From contig NZ_KB894447.1 of NCBI RefSeq assembly GCF_000374445.1, positions 1 to 43,889 of the forward strand: a DNA stretch of 43,889 nt. Reading direction: 5' to 3'. This DNA comes from Actinokineospora enzanensis DSM 44649 (lineage in GTDB: Bacteria; Actinomycetota; Actinomycetes; Mycobacteriales; Pseudonocardiaceae). Below, piece after piece: positions 9,173 through 17,216 of the stretch; within the stretch, counting starts at the first letter, position 1; each line of letters begins with the position of its first letter. A program made the position numbers and the translations under genes. Below the pieces are notes generated by a model. The model searched no databases. It was not told where the DNA came from and saw only the letters and a program-made list of their open reading frames with translations.

Positions 9173-10708
9173 TCACCGGTCCGTGACCGCGCGCCCGGAC
9201 CCCCCGGGCCCGCGACCGGGGACCCCCGGGCGCTGCTGCCATGGCCGGGGCCCGGACAGCGGTCGGTACTCCACGCCGAGCGCGTCCAGCCGGGGCAGGT
9301 GGTGCTCGGCCACCCGCCGCACGAACTCGTCCTCGTCCACCTCGGCCTGGTGCGGGCTCCACACCACCTCGGCGAACGCGGCGAGCCGGGGGAAGGCAGC
9401 GTAATCGACCCGACGCGGATTGTCGAAGTGCTCCGACCACAGCTGCGCCTGCGCCCCGAGCACCCGGTGCCGGGCCTCGGCGGGCAGCGCGGCCGGGACC
9501 GGCTCGTAGGCGCGCACGTCGGCGAGCGTGTGGATGTAGCCCACCGGCACCGGCTCGTCGTCACTCGCCGACTGCCGGTGGTCCAGGTAGATCCGGGTCT
9601 CCGGGCACATGACGACATCGTGCCCCGCCAGCGCCGCGCGCACACCCGCTGCCTCGCCGCGCCAGGACGCCACGATCGCCCCGTCCGGCAGGTCACCGGC
9701 GTCCACGATCTCGTCCCAGCCCAGCACCCGCCGCCCGTGCCCGGCCAGATGCCTGGCCAGCGTGCGGATGAACCAGCCGTGCAGCTCGTCGGGGGAGTCC
9801 AGGTCCAGCTCGCGGACGCGTTCCTTGACCGGGACGCTGTCGTTCCACTGGGTGGTGGGCACCTCGTCGCCGCCAAGGCACACGACCGGCGAGTCGAACA
9901 CGGTCACCACGTGGTCGAGCACGGCCCGGCAGAACTCCAGGGTGGTCTCGGCCGGGTCGAGCACGTACTCGCTGACCCCCCAGGCGTGCCAGACCGGGAT
10001 CTCCCGCTTGGTGACCCCCAGCTCGGGGTAGGCGGCGATGGCGGCCTGGCTGTGCCCGGGGATGTCCACCTCGGGCACCACGGTGATGTGCCGCTCGCGC
10101 GCGTAGGCGACGATCTCGCGCAGGTCGGCGGTGGTGTAGTAGCCGCCGTGCGGGCGGCCGTCGTGGGTCGGGTCGCCGTCGGGCTGCCTGCCCACCCAGG
10201 ACCCGACGCGCCAGGACCCGACCTCGGTGAGCCGGGGGTAGCCGGGGACCTCCAGCCGCCAGCCCTGGTCGTCGGTGAGGTGGAAGTGCAGCACGTTGAG
10301 CTTGTGCGCGGCCATCAGGTCCAGGAACCGCAGCACGGCGGCCTTGGGCAGGAAGTGCCTGGCCACGTCCAGCAGCACGCCGCGCCAGCCGAACCGGGGG
10401 TGGTCGGCGATCTCGCCGCAGGGCAGCGTCCACGGGCCGTCGTGGATGTCGGCGGCGCGGAAGGCGTCCGGGCCGAGCAGCTGCCGCACGGTCTGGGTGG
10501 CGTGGAAGGCCCCGGCGGCGTCGTGCGCGAGCGCGGTGAGGCCGGTGGTCGTTATGGAAAGTCGGTATCCGCCTGGCTCTGGCACCGCGGCCGGGTCGAT
10601 GACCACAGTGGTCGGGTCCGTCACGGCCGCGACCGAGTCGACGACGAGTTCGCCGGGGGCGGGGCTGGCGGAGACCGGCCGGGGGATCAGGGTCGCGAAG
10701 CCGGTCAT
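9173..10708 (-). CDS. GH20 beta-N-acetylhexosaminidase
   Basis: This 511-aa protein removes terminal GlcNAc from chito-oligosaccharides or other glycans. Residues 1-105 form the GH20b-type N-terminal domain. The GH20 barrel starts at RFGWRGVLLDVARHF, includes LNVLHFHLTDDQGW, and carries the catalytic Asp281-Glu282 pair in CLGGDEVP used for substrate-assisted catalysis. No signal peptide is seen, so it is probably intracellular. About 35 C-terminal residues are Gly/Pro/Arg-rich and poorly structured. It follows the lactonase gene after 106 bp on the same strand. A DasR-like site inside the lactonase gene, about 290 bp upstream, might belong to its promoter. Confidence 0.92.
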   Translation of the reverse strand: MTGFATLIPRPVSASPAPGELVVDSVAAVTDPTTVVIDPAAVPEPGGYRLSITTTGLTALAHDAAGAFHATQTVRQLLGPDAFRAADIHDGPWTLPCGEIADHPRFGWRGVLLDVARHFLPKAAVLRFLDLMAAHKLNVLHFHLTDDQGWRLEVPGYPRLTEVGSWRVGSWVGRQPDGDPTHDGRPHGGYYTTADLREIVAYARERHITVVPEVDIPGHSQAAIAAYPELGVTKREIPVWHAWGVSEYVLDPAETTLEFCRAVLDHVVTVFDSPVVCLGGDEVPTTQWNDSVPVKERVRELDLDSPDELHGWFIRTLARHLAGHGRRVLGWDEIVDAGDLPDGAIVASWRGEAAGVRAALAGHDVVMCPETRIYLDHRQSASDDEPVPVGYIHTLADVRAYEPVPAALPAEARHRVLGAQAQLWSEHFDNPRRVDYAAFPRLAAFAEVVWSPHQAEVDEDEFVRRVAEHHLPRLDALGVEYRPLSGPRPWQQRPGVPGRGPGGSGRAVTDR

Positions 10709-10814
10709 CCCGCGGGGATCCTTCCGGAACTGGTTGCGCTCTGTGCAACCAACGTTTCACTGGCGGCAATCCGGGATGGTAGAGCGCCGGATCTACCGGC
10801 ACAAGTTCCACCGA

Positions 10815-11843
10815 TCAGGCGAACTCCACCCAGACGGCACCCCGCACCGGGATGCTGCCCGCGACCGGACCGAGTTCACCGGTCGCCGGGTCGCGCGGCA
10901 GCCAGGTGACCGTGTCCGAGTGCTGGTTGGCCACGTAGAGCCACCGCCCGTCCGGTCCGAGCGCGCAGTGCCTCGGCCAGGCCCCACCGGTCGGAGAGGT
11001 CTGGACCAATACTGGCCCGCTGGACTCTACCCGCAGCACCGCGACCGCGTCCTCGCCCCGGGTGGTCGCGTACAGGAACCGCCCGTCCTGGCTGACCACG
11101 ATCTCCGCCGGGTACGTCGGGTCCGGCGCGTCCGGCCCGGTCACCCGCACGCTGGAGCCCGGGTTGAGGGTGCCTGCCACCCCGTCCCAGTGCGCCGTGG
11201 TGATCTCCGGCCGCAGCTCGGCCAGCACGAACACCCGGGTGCCGTCCGGGTGGAACACCAGGTGCCGCGGCCCGGTCCCGGCGGGCAACGGCATCCGCGA
11301 GTGCGCGGTCAGCTTCCCGGTCCGCTGGTCCAGCCCGTGCACGAACACCGCGTCCGCGCCCAGGTCCACCGACAGCAGCCACCGCCCGCTCGGATCCGGC
11401 ACCACCTGGTGCGCGTGCGGCGTGGCCCCGGGGTGCCGAACCTTGCTCGCCACCGGCCCCACCGACCCGTCCCCGCCGAGCCGGTTGGCCGCCACGACCC
11501 CGTCGCCGTAGTGCGCGGTCACCACGTACCGCCCGACCACGGCCAGATGAGTGGGCCCGTTCCCACCCGAGAGCTGCGACTGCCACACCACCGGCTTCCC
11601 CGGATCCGACACGTCCACCGCGGTCACCCGCCCCTGCGCCAGCTCCGACACCGCGTAGAGCGTCCGCCGGTCCGCGCCGAATGCCAACGCCGACGGCTCC
11701 CGCAGCTCGGTCAACGCACCGGTGACCCGCAACGCGGGCCCGTCCGCCTCGGCGACCACGAGCCCGTCCCCGCCGAGCGTGCCGATGTAGACGGCCTGGG
11801 TGTCGGCCTCGGGAACGGGGTAAGCGGATTCGGACCGGGACAT
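10815..11843 (-). CDS. Beta-propeller lactonase family protein
   Basis: This 342-aa seven-bladed propeller protein is of the YbhE/Pgl lactonase family, with repeated blades such as PSALAFGADRRTLYAVSEL, GTGPRHLVFHPDGTRVFVLAEL and LGPDGRWLYVANQHSDTV. Known members hydrolyse 6-phosphogluconolactone or related sugar lactones. It begins one base after the D-aminoacylase stop (TGA-G-ATG), so the two are translationally coupled. In this context an aldonolactone, such as N-acetylglucosamino-1,5-lactone, is a reasonable substrate; this is inference. The C-terminus may be more of a structural propeller than a catalyst in some family members. Confidence 0.85.
   Translation of the reverse strand: MSRSESAYPVPEADTQAVYIGTLGGDGLVVAEADGPALRVTGALTELREPSALAFGADRRTLYAVSELAQGRVTAVDVSDPGKPVVWQSQLSGGNGPTHLAVVGRYVVTAHYGDGVVAANRLGGDGSVGPVASKVRHPGATPHAHQVVPDPSGRWLLSVDLGADAVFVHGLDQRTGKLTAHSRMPLPAGTGPRHLVFHPDGTRVFVLAELRPEITTAHWDGVAGTLNPGSSVRVTGPDAPDPTYPAEIVVSQDGRFLYATTRGEDAVAVLRVESSGPVLVQTSPTGGAWPRHCALGPDGRWLYVANQHSDTVTWLPRDPATGELGPVAGSIPVRGAVWVEFA
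10996..11011. promoter_or_regulatory. DasR-like site inside the lactonase gene
   Basis: GAGGTCTGGACCAATA has the core GGTCTGGACC, which is the exact complement of the dre core found at the chitinase promoter (GGTCCAGACC). It is coding sequence, about 290 bp upstream of the GH20 start. It could be chance within high-GC codons. Confidence 0.4.
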
Positions 11844-11844
11844 C

Positions 11845-13443
11845 TCAGGCGCCCGCCCTTCGGATCGAGTGGCCGGGCAGTTCCCCGGTGGGTGTGCCGT
11901 CCGCGATCACCGGGACGCCGTTGACCAGGACGTGCGGGATGCCCGTGGCCGGTTGCCTCGGCTCGGCGTAGGTCGCGGTGTCGGTGATCGTGGTCGGGTC
12001 GAACAGGACCAGGTCGGCGGCGTGGCCCACGCGCACCAGGCCGCGGTCGGTGAGGCGCAGGCGACGGGCGGGGCGGCCGGTCAGGTGCGCCACGCACTCC
12101 TCCAGCCCGAGCACGCCCAGTTCACGCACGTAGTGACCGAGGTAGCGGGGGAAGGTGCCCCACGCCCGCGGATGCGGCCGGTCGCCGACCAGCAGCCCGT
12201 CGCTGCCGCCGGTGTGCGCGGGGTGGCGCATGATCGCGCGCACGTTCTCCTCGTGTCCCACGTGCATCAGGCACGAGGTGCCCAGCCGCTCGCGCACCAG
12301 CGTGTCGGCGAACAGCTCGAACGGCGGCACGCCCGCGGCGGCGGCCGACTCGGCCACCGTGCGGCCCACCAGGTGCCGGTGCTCGGCCAGTCGCACCCCG
12401 TTGATCTCGATGGCGGTCCAGTCCACCGGCACCCCGTGGCAGCCGTCCGAGCCGGTCTCCTCCAGCTCCGCCCGCACCAGCTCCCGGGTGTCCGCGTCGG
12501 ACAGCCGGGCGAGTGTCTCGGCCGCGCCGCCCGCCGCCGCCCAGCTCGGCAGCAGCGCCGACAGGTAGGTGGCGCCCGCCAGGTACGGGTAGGTGTCCAG
12601 TGTGACGTCCGCGCCGGTCTCGTCCAGCAGCGCCAGCAGCTCGCCCGCGCGGCCCGCGTTCACCGGGAAGTTCATCGTCGCGTGCGCCAGGTGCAGCGGG
12701 CAGCCGGTGCGCGCGCTCAGCTCCACCATCTCCCGGTACGCCTCCAGCGCCCCCGCCCCGTAGCTGCGGTGGTGCGGGCTGAAGTAGCCGCCGTGCGCGG
12801 CCACCACCTCCAGCAACGCCGACAGCTCCGCCTCCTCGGCGTACATGCCCGGCGCGTACGTCAGCCCCGCCGACAACCCCACCGCGCCCTCGCGCAGCCC
12901 GGTCGCGGTGATCTCGCACATCCGCGCGATCTCCGCGGTGGTCGCGGGCCGGTCCGCCCAGCCCATCACCATCATCCGCACCGTCCCGTGCGGCACCAGG
13001 TAGGCGGCGTTCACCGCCACGCCCTTGTCCAGCCTGCCCAGGTAGCAGCCCACGTCGCGCCAGTTCCAGTCGAACCCGGGCGGGTCCCCGTTCCAGCCCG
13101 CCAGCTGCGCGCGCAGCACCGCCAGCGTCTCGTCGTTCACCGGCGCGTACGACAGCCCGTCCTGCCCCAGCACCTCCAGCGTCACGCCCTGGGAGATCTT
13201 GGCCAGGTGCTCGGGCTCGGCCAGCAGCCGCAGGTCCGAGTGCGAGTGCATGTCGATGAACCCGGGCGCCAGCACCAGCCCGTCGGCCTCGGTCACCCGG
13301 GTGCCCGGCGCCGCCGACAGCCCGCCTGCCAGGTCGATCTCGGCGATCCGGCCCGCGGCCACCCGCACGTCCGCGCGGTAGCCGGGGGAGCCGGTGCCGT
13401 CCACGACGGTGGCCCCGCGGAAGAGGATGTCCGGTGCGGTCAT
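11845..13443 (-). CDS. N-acyl-D-amino-acid deacylase (D-aminoacylase family)
   Basis: This 532-aa amidohydrolase has the family start LFRGATVVDGTGSPGYRADV and the metal-binding GFIDMHSHSD loop (HxH). Later are DGLSYAPVNDE, SAGLTYAPGMYA, a HHRSYG histidine pair and the terminal GHAADLVLFDP strand that closes the urease-type beta-sandwich. Length and motifs fit D-aminoacylases, which remove acyl groups from N-acyl-D-amino acids. N-acetyl-D-glucosaminate is formally such a compound, and the neighbours suggest this or a related substrate. It starts one base after the PLP enzyme (TGA-C-ATG). A cell-wall D-amino acid role is the main alternative. Confidence 0.88.
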   Translation of the reverse strand: MTAPDILFRGATVVDGTGSPGYRADVRVAAGRIAEIDLAGGLSAAPGTRVTEADGLVLAPGFIDMHSHSDLRLLAEPEHLAKISQGVTLEVLGQDGLSYAPVNDETLAVLRAQLAGWNGDPPGFDWNWRDVGCYLGRLDKGVAVNAAYLVPHGTVRMMVMGWADRPATTAEIARMCEITATGLREGAVGLSAGLTYAPGMYAEEAELSALLEVVAAHGGYFSPHHRSYGAGALEAYREMVELSARTGCPLHLAHATMNFPVNAGRAGELLALLDETGADVTLDTYPYLAGATYLSALLPSWAAAGGAAETLARLSDADTRELVRAELEETGSDGCHGVPVDWTAIEINGVRLAEHRHLVGRTVAESAAAAGVPPFELFADTLVRERLGTSCLMHVGHEENVRAIMRHPAHTGGSDGLLVGDRPHPRAWGTFPRYLGHYVRELGVLGLEECVAHLTGRPARRLRLTDRGLVRVGHAADLVLFDPTTITDTATYAEPRQPATGIPHVLVNGVPVIADGTPTGELPGHSIRRAGA

Positions 13444-13444
13444 G

Positions 13445-14737
13445 TCAGAAGAAGGTACGGACGAGGTCGACCACGGTCTCCCCGTCCGCCCCGGTCACCG
13501 GCAGCAGCACCCACTTGTCGAACACCGTGCACGGGTGCGAGAGCCCCATCCCCACCCAGTCGCCCACCTCGACCCGGGTGCCCGGGTCCAGGGCCAGGAA
13601 CGTGTGCTGGTCGTTGACCGCGCTCACCCGCGCCCCGCTCAGCGCCCGCGTGCCCGACCGGGTGCGTAACACCTGCGGCTCGGGCATGTCCAGGTCGTAG
13701 GGCACGTCCCGCTTCCCGCACGCCAACAGCGCCAGCCCCGGCTCCGGCTGCGAGATCACCTGCGCCCATGCCCGCAGCGCCGAGCGCAGCGGGGGAGCGG
13801 CGTCCAGCCGCGGGTGCTCGCCCAGCGGCGAGATCGCGCGGTAGTGGCCGTCGTCGTGGGTGATGTAGGCGCCGCTGCGCAGCACCGGCAGCACGTCCAG
13901 ACCCGGCCACGGCCCGGTCAGCAGGTCGGCGACCTGGTCGAAGTAGGCGCTGCCGCCCGCGGTCACGATCACTTGCGACGTCTCGAACCCCTCCCGCAGT
14001 GCGAGCACGGTCTCCCGCAGCCGCGCCAGGTACGCGTCCACCGCTGCCAGTGACTCCGCGCCCGCGTCGTGCCCGGCCGGGCCCTCGTAGCCGCCGACCC
14101 CGGCCAGCCGCAGCGCCGGGCTCGCCACCACCGCCGCGGCCACCGCCCGCGCCGTCGCCAGGTCCCGCACCCCGGTGCGCCCGCCCGGCACGCCGACCTC
14201 GACCAGCACGTCCACCGGCCGCGCGGGCTCCCCCAGCCCCTCGGTCATCAGCTCCACCGCGCGTACCGAGTCCGCCCAGCACACGAACTCGAACCCCGGG
14301 TCCGCCGCCAGCTCGGCCGCCAGCCACGCCAGCCCGTCCGGGTCGACCAGCACGTTGGCGAACAGCACCCGGCTCACCCCGAACGCCCGGTACACCCGCA
14401 GCTGCCCGGTGGTCGCCGCGGTGATCCCCCACGCGCCGTGCTCCAGCTGGCGGGCGAACAGCGCGGGCGCCATGGTCGTCTTGCCGTGCGGGGCCAGCAG
14501 CAGCCCGCGCTCGGCGCACCAGCCCGCCATGGTGGCCAGGTTGTGCTCAAGGGCCTCGTTGTCCAGCGCCACGATCGGCCCGGTGAACCCGTCCCGGAAC
14601 AGGCCGGGCCGCGTGCGCAGCGCCTCCCCGACGGTCTTGCCGAACAGCGCGTGCGGCACCGATTTGAACCGCCAGTCCAGCGGTTCCGCGGCCAGCCTGC
14701 CCAGTGCCTCGCGGTCGATGCGCGCGGGACCCGGCAC
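13445..14737 (-). CDS. PLP-dependent D-amino acid dehydratase-like enzyme (fold type III)
   Basis: This 430-aa enzyme belongs to the alanine-racemase-like fold. The PLP lysine is Lys86 in LAPHGKTTMAP. The second domain carries SHPCTVFDKW near residue 401. The His-x-Cys pair (His401, Cys403) matches the zinc site of DSD-type D-serine dehydratases, whereas D-threonine aldolases usually have His-x-Asp, so I favour deamination by elimination. Candidates are D-serine/D-threonine or D-glucosaminate, the latter giving 2-keto-3-deoxygluconate. The GTG start is preceded by GGAGGGGG. It is the first gene of the operon with D-aminoacylase and lactonase, and diverges from the kinase operon. Confidence 0.82.
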   Translation of the reverse strand: MPGPARIDREALGRLAAEPLDWRFKSVPHALFGKTVGEALRTRPGLFRDGFTGPIVALDNEALEHNLATMAGWCAERGLLLAPHGKTTMAPALFARQLEHGAWGITAATTGQLRVYRAFGVSRVLFANVLVDPDGLAWLAAELAADPGFEFVCWADSVRAVELMTEGLGEPARPVDVLVEVGVPGGRTGVRDLATARAVAAAVVASPALRLAGVGGYEGPAGHDAGAESLAAVDAYLARLRETVLALREGFETSQVIVTAGGSAYFDQVADLLTGPWPGLDVLPVLRSGAYITHDDGHYRAISPLGEHPRLDAAPPLRSALRAWAQVISQPEPGLALLACGKRDVPYDLDMPEPQVLRTRSGTRALSGARVSAVNDQHTFLALDPGTRVEVGDWVGMGLSHPCTVFDKWVLLPVTGADGETVVDLVRTFF

Positions 14738-14940
14738 CGCGACCCCCTCCGGTCCTGGGCACCCGAGCGGCGCCCGCTCCTGAGCACCCTAGTCGAATCG
14801 CACTGCCGACCAGGAAGACCAATTGCGCGTGACGCAACGGTTGGTGCGCTATGTGATACGAAGTGTGTAGCATTCCGCCGGTGCCGGTCAATGACACCGG
14901 GACGCGCGGGGGGCATCACCGGTTGCCGGAGAGGGATGGG
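14738..14940. promoter_or_regulatory. Divergent promoter region of the two catabolic operons
   Basis: This 203-bp region separates the PLP-enzyme and kinase starts. Its right half is distinctly AT-richer than the surroundings (around 14848-14873, TATGTGATACGAAGTGTGTA) and probably holds promoter elements and the operator of the neighbouring IclR protein. Two spaced GTG-containing stretches there form no clean palindrome. A DasR half-site (AGACCAATT) occurs at 14816-14824 but lacks its partner half. Confidence 0.5.
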
Positions 14941-15960
14941 GTGCTGGTGCGACAGGTCGAGCAGGCCGCGGGGACCCGCGTGCTGTGCCTGGGGGAGTCG
15001 ATGGCGGTGTTCGTGCCCGCCGAGCCCGGCCCCGCGCACGAGGTGCGCGCCTGGACCCGCGTCGTCGGCGGCGCCGAGTCCAATGTGGCCTGCGCGCTGG
15101 CCGGGCTGGGCGTGCCCGCGGCCTGGGTGAGCGCCGTCGGCGACGACCCGTTCGGCCGCGCCGTCGTGGCCGCGGTCGCCGCCGCCGGGGTGGACGTGAG
15201 CGGCGTCCACGTCGACCCGGCCCGCCCGACCGGCCTCTACATCAAGGAGAGCGACGCCGCGGGCAGCCCCGTGCGCTACTACCGGCGCGGCTCGGCCGCC
15301 GCGGCCATGGGGCCCGAGGTGCTCGACCGGGTCGACCTCGCGGACGTGGGCGTCGTCCACGTCAGCGGCATCACCGCCGCCCTGTCCGCGGCCTGCCGGG
15401 ACCTGCTGCGCGCCGTGCTCGACCTGCCGCGCACCGGCTTCCGGGTGTCGTTCGACCTCAACTGGCGGCCCGCGCTGTGGGTCGGGGAGGATCCGGGGGT
15501 GCTGCGCGACCTGGCCGCCCGCGCCGACCTGCTGCTCGTCGGCGCCGACGAGGCCGAGACCGTATGGGGCGCCGCCCGCCCCGCCGACATCCGCGCGCTG
15601 CTGCCCGAACCGGAGACACTGCTGGTCAAACAGGGCGCGCAGGGCGCCACCCTGATCACCCGCGACCCCGCCACCGGCCACGACCTGCCGCCGGTGTTCG
15701 AACCGGCGCTGCGCGTCGAGGTCGTCGAACCGGTCGGCGCGGGCGACGCGTTCGCCGCCGGGTTCCTGGCCGCCGTCCTGGCAGGCTGGCCGCCCGCGCG
15801 GTCGCTGCGCGCCGGGCACCTGCAGGCCGCCAACGTCCTGCGCACCCACCACGACATGGCCGACCCGCTGCCCCCCGAGACCGTCGGCGACCTGCTCGAC
15901 GCCGACCCGCGCGCCTGGGCCGCCGCCTGCCTCACCGCCCAGGGGGTGTGCCGGGGATGA
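14941..15960 (+). CDS. PfkB-family sugar kinase, KDG kinase-like
   Basis: This 339-aa ribokinase/PfkB-family kinase phosphorylates a sugar or keto-acid with ATP in the cytoplasm. Visible motifs are LCLGESMAVFVP at the N-terminus, GGAESNVACALAGLG (substrate-binding glycines), DLNWRPALW and the anion-hole/catalytic GAGDAFAAGF. The GES and DLNWRPALW patterns resemble 2-keto-3-deoxygluconate kinases. I chose the GTG at 14941, seven bases after GAGAGGGA; an ATG-less extension upstream is unlikely to be coding. Its stop overlaps the IclR start (ATGA). KDG as substrate also fits the adjacent deamination gene set. Confidence 0.82.
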   Translation: MLVRQVEQAAGTRVLCLGESMAVFVPAEPGPAHEVRAWTRVVGGAESNVACALAGLGVPAAWVSAVGDDPFGRAVVAAVAAAGVDVSGVHVDPARPTGLYIKESDAAGSPVRYYRRGSAAAAMGPEVLDRVDLADVGVVHVSGITAALSAACRDLLRAVLDLPRTGFRVSFDLNWRPALWVGEDPGVLRDLAARADLLLVGADEAETVWGAARPADIRALLPEPETLLVKQGAQGATLITRDPATGHDLPPVFEPALRVEVVEPVGAGDAFAAGFLAAVLAGWPPARSLRAGHLQAANVLRTHHDMADPLPPETVGDLLDADPRAWAAACLTAQGVCRG

Positions 15961-16706
15961 GCCAGAGCCTCGACCGCGCGCTGACCCTGCTCGACGCCCT
16001 CGCCGAGGGCCCGCGCACCCTCGACCAGCTCGCCGAGCACGCGCACGTGCACAAGACCACCGTGCTGCGGCTGCTGCGCACCCTGGAGGCGCACCGCTTC
16101 GTGCAGCGCGACGACGCCCGCCACTACCGGCTCGGCACCGCCCTGTTCGATCTGGCCAACCGCGCCCTCGACGACCGCGACGTACGCCGCGCCGCCGAGC
16201 CCGCGCTGCGCGAGCTCAACGAGCTGACCGGGCACACCGTGCACCTGGCCAGCTACGAGGGCGGCGAGGTCGTCTACATCGACAAGTACGAGAGCCGCCA
16301 CCACGTCCGCATGTACTCGCGCGTCGGCAAACGCGCCGCCCTGCACTGCACCGCGGTCGCCAAGGTCCTCGTCGCCGCCTTCCCCGAACCGCGCCGCCGC
16401 GAGGTCGCCGGGTCCATCGAGTACACCCGGCTGACCGCGAACACGATCACCACCGCCGAGGCCTACCTGGCCGAGCTGGCCGCCGTCGCCGAGCGCGGCT
16501 ACGCCGTCGACGACTCCGAGCACGAGGACTTCATCCACTGCGTCGGCGCCCCGGTCCGCGGCCAGCGCGGCGAGGTGCTGGCCGCGGTGTCGGTGTCCGT
16601 GCCCAAGATCCTGCTCGACTACGACGGCCTGCTCGCCCTCGTCCCGGACCTGCTGCGCGCCGCCGACAAGGCCTCGGTCGCCTGCGGCTGGACCCCCGAC
16701 CGCTGA
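15957..16706 (+). CDS. IclR-family transcriptional regulator
   Basis: This 249-aa regulator has an N-terminal winged helix (SQSLDRALTLLDALAEGPRTL, with HKTTVLRLLRTLEAHRFV as the recognition region) and a C-terminal IclR effector domain (RVGKRAALHCTAVAKVLVA, DDSEHEDFIHCVGAPV). The pattern VGKRAALHCTAVGKA-like is diagnostic. Its start overlaps the kinase stop by ATGA, so it is co-translated. IclR proteins linked to KDG-type kinases usually sense a sugar-acid intermediate, and this one probably controls both divergent operons. Confidence 0.9.
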   Translation: MSQSLDRALTLLDALAEGPRTLDQLAEHAHVHKTTVLRLLRTLEAHRFVQRDDARHYRLGTALFDLANRALDDRDVRRAAEPALRELNELTGHTVHLASYEGGEVVYIDKYESRHHVRMYSRVGKRAALHCTAVAKVLVAAFPEPRRREVAGSIEYTRLTANTITTAEAYLAELAAVAERGYAVDDSEHEDFIHCVGAPVRGQRGEVLAAVSVSVPKILLDYDGLLALVPDLLRAADKASVACGWTPDR

Positions 16707-16716
16707 TCCGTCCACA

Positions 16717-16732
16717 CCGGACCGTGGTCCGG
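16717..16732. promoter_or_regulatory. Short palindrome between iclR and ridA genes
   Basis: CCGGACCGTGGTCCGG is a 7-bp inverted repeat with a 2-nt centre, 10 bp after the IclR stop and 12 bp before the RidA ribosome site. It could be an operator or a small mRNA hairpin. Evidence is weak. Confidence 0.3.
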
Positions 16733-16756
16733 AAACCGTCACCCAGGAGGACAACC

Positions 16757-17134
16757 ATGCCCAGGACCGCGCTCACCCCCGCGGGCAAGCCGCCCGCCGT
16801 GCCGCTCTCGCCCGGGGTGCGCAAGGGCAACATCGTGCAGGTGTCCGGCCAGGTCGCCTTCGACCCGGAGACCGGCGGGATCGTCGGCACCACCGTGGCC
16901 GAGCAGACCGAGCAGGTCCTGCGCAACGTCCAGGCCGTGCTCGCCGAGGCGGGCGCCACCGAGGCGGACGTGGTCATGTTCCGCGTCTTCCTCACCGACG
17001 TGGCGCACTTCGCCGAGATGAACGAGGTCTACGCCCGCTTCCTCAGCGAGCCCAAGCCCGCCCGCACCACCGTCTATGTCGGATTGCCGCCGGGGCTGCT
17101 GGTGGAGATCGACGCCTTGGCAGTGCTGGATTGA
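16757..17134 (+). CDS. RidA-family enamine/imine deaminase
   Basis: This 125-aa YjgF/YER057c/RidA protein hydrolyses reactive enamine or imine intermediates released by PLP-dependent dehydratases. Visible are VQVSGQVAFDP, QVLRNVQAVLAEAGA, FRVFLTDV and the C-terminal ARTTVYVGLPPGLLVEIDA; the Arg of ARTTV corresponds to the catalytic Arg105 of E. coli RidA. The ATG at 16757 has AGGAGG seven bases upstream. It is the third gene of the kinase-iclR-ridA transcript, opposite a PLP dehydratase-like enzyme, which fits the chemistry well. Confidence 0.92.
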   Translation: MPRTALTPAGKPPAVPLSPGVRKGNIVQVSGQVAFDPETGGIVGTTVAEQTEQVLRNVQAVLAEAGATEADVVMFRVFLTDVAHFAEMNEVYARFLSEPKPARTTVYVGLPPGLLVEIDALAVLD

Positions 17135-17216
17135 TTTTGGCTACCCTTGACTCAACCTTGTGCCGCCCTTGGACGTCCGATGGGCGGATTCCCCCACAGG
17201 TTCGAGGAAGGGTGAC

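Noticed and set aside
14813..14824. DasR operator in the PLP-kinase divergent promoter
   Set aside because: Only the right half (AGACCAATT) is present; the left half does not match.
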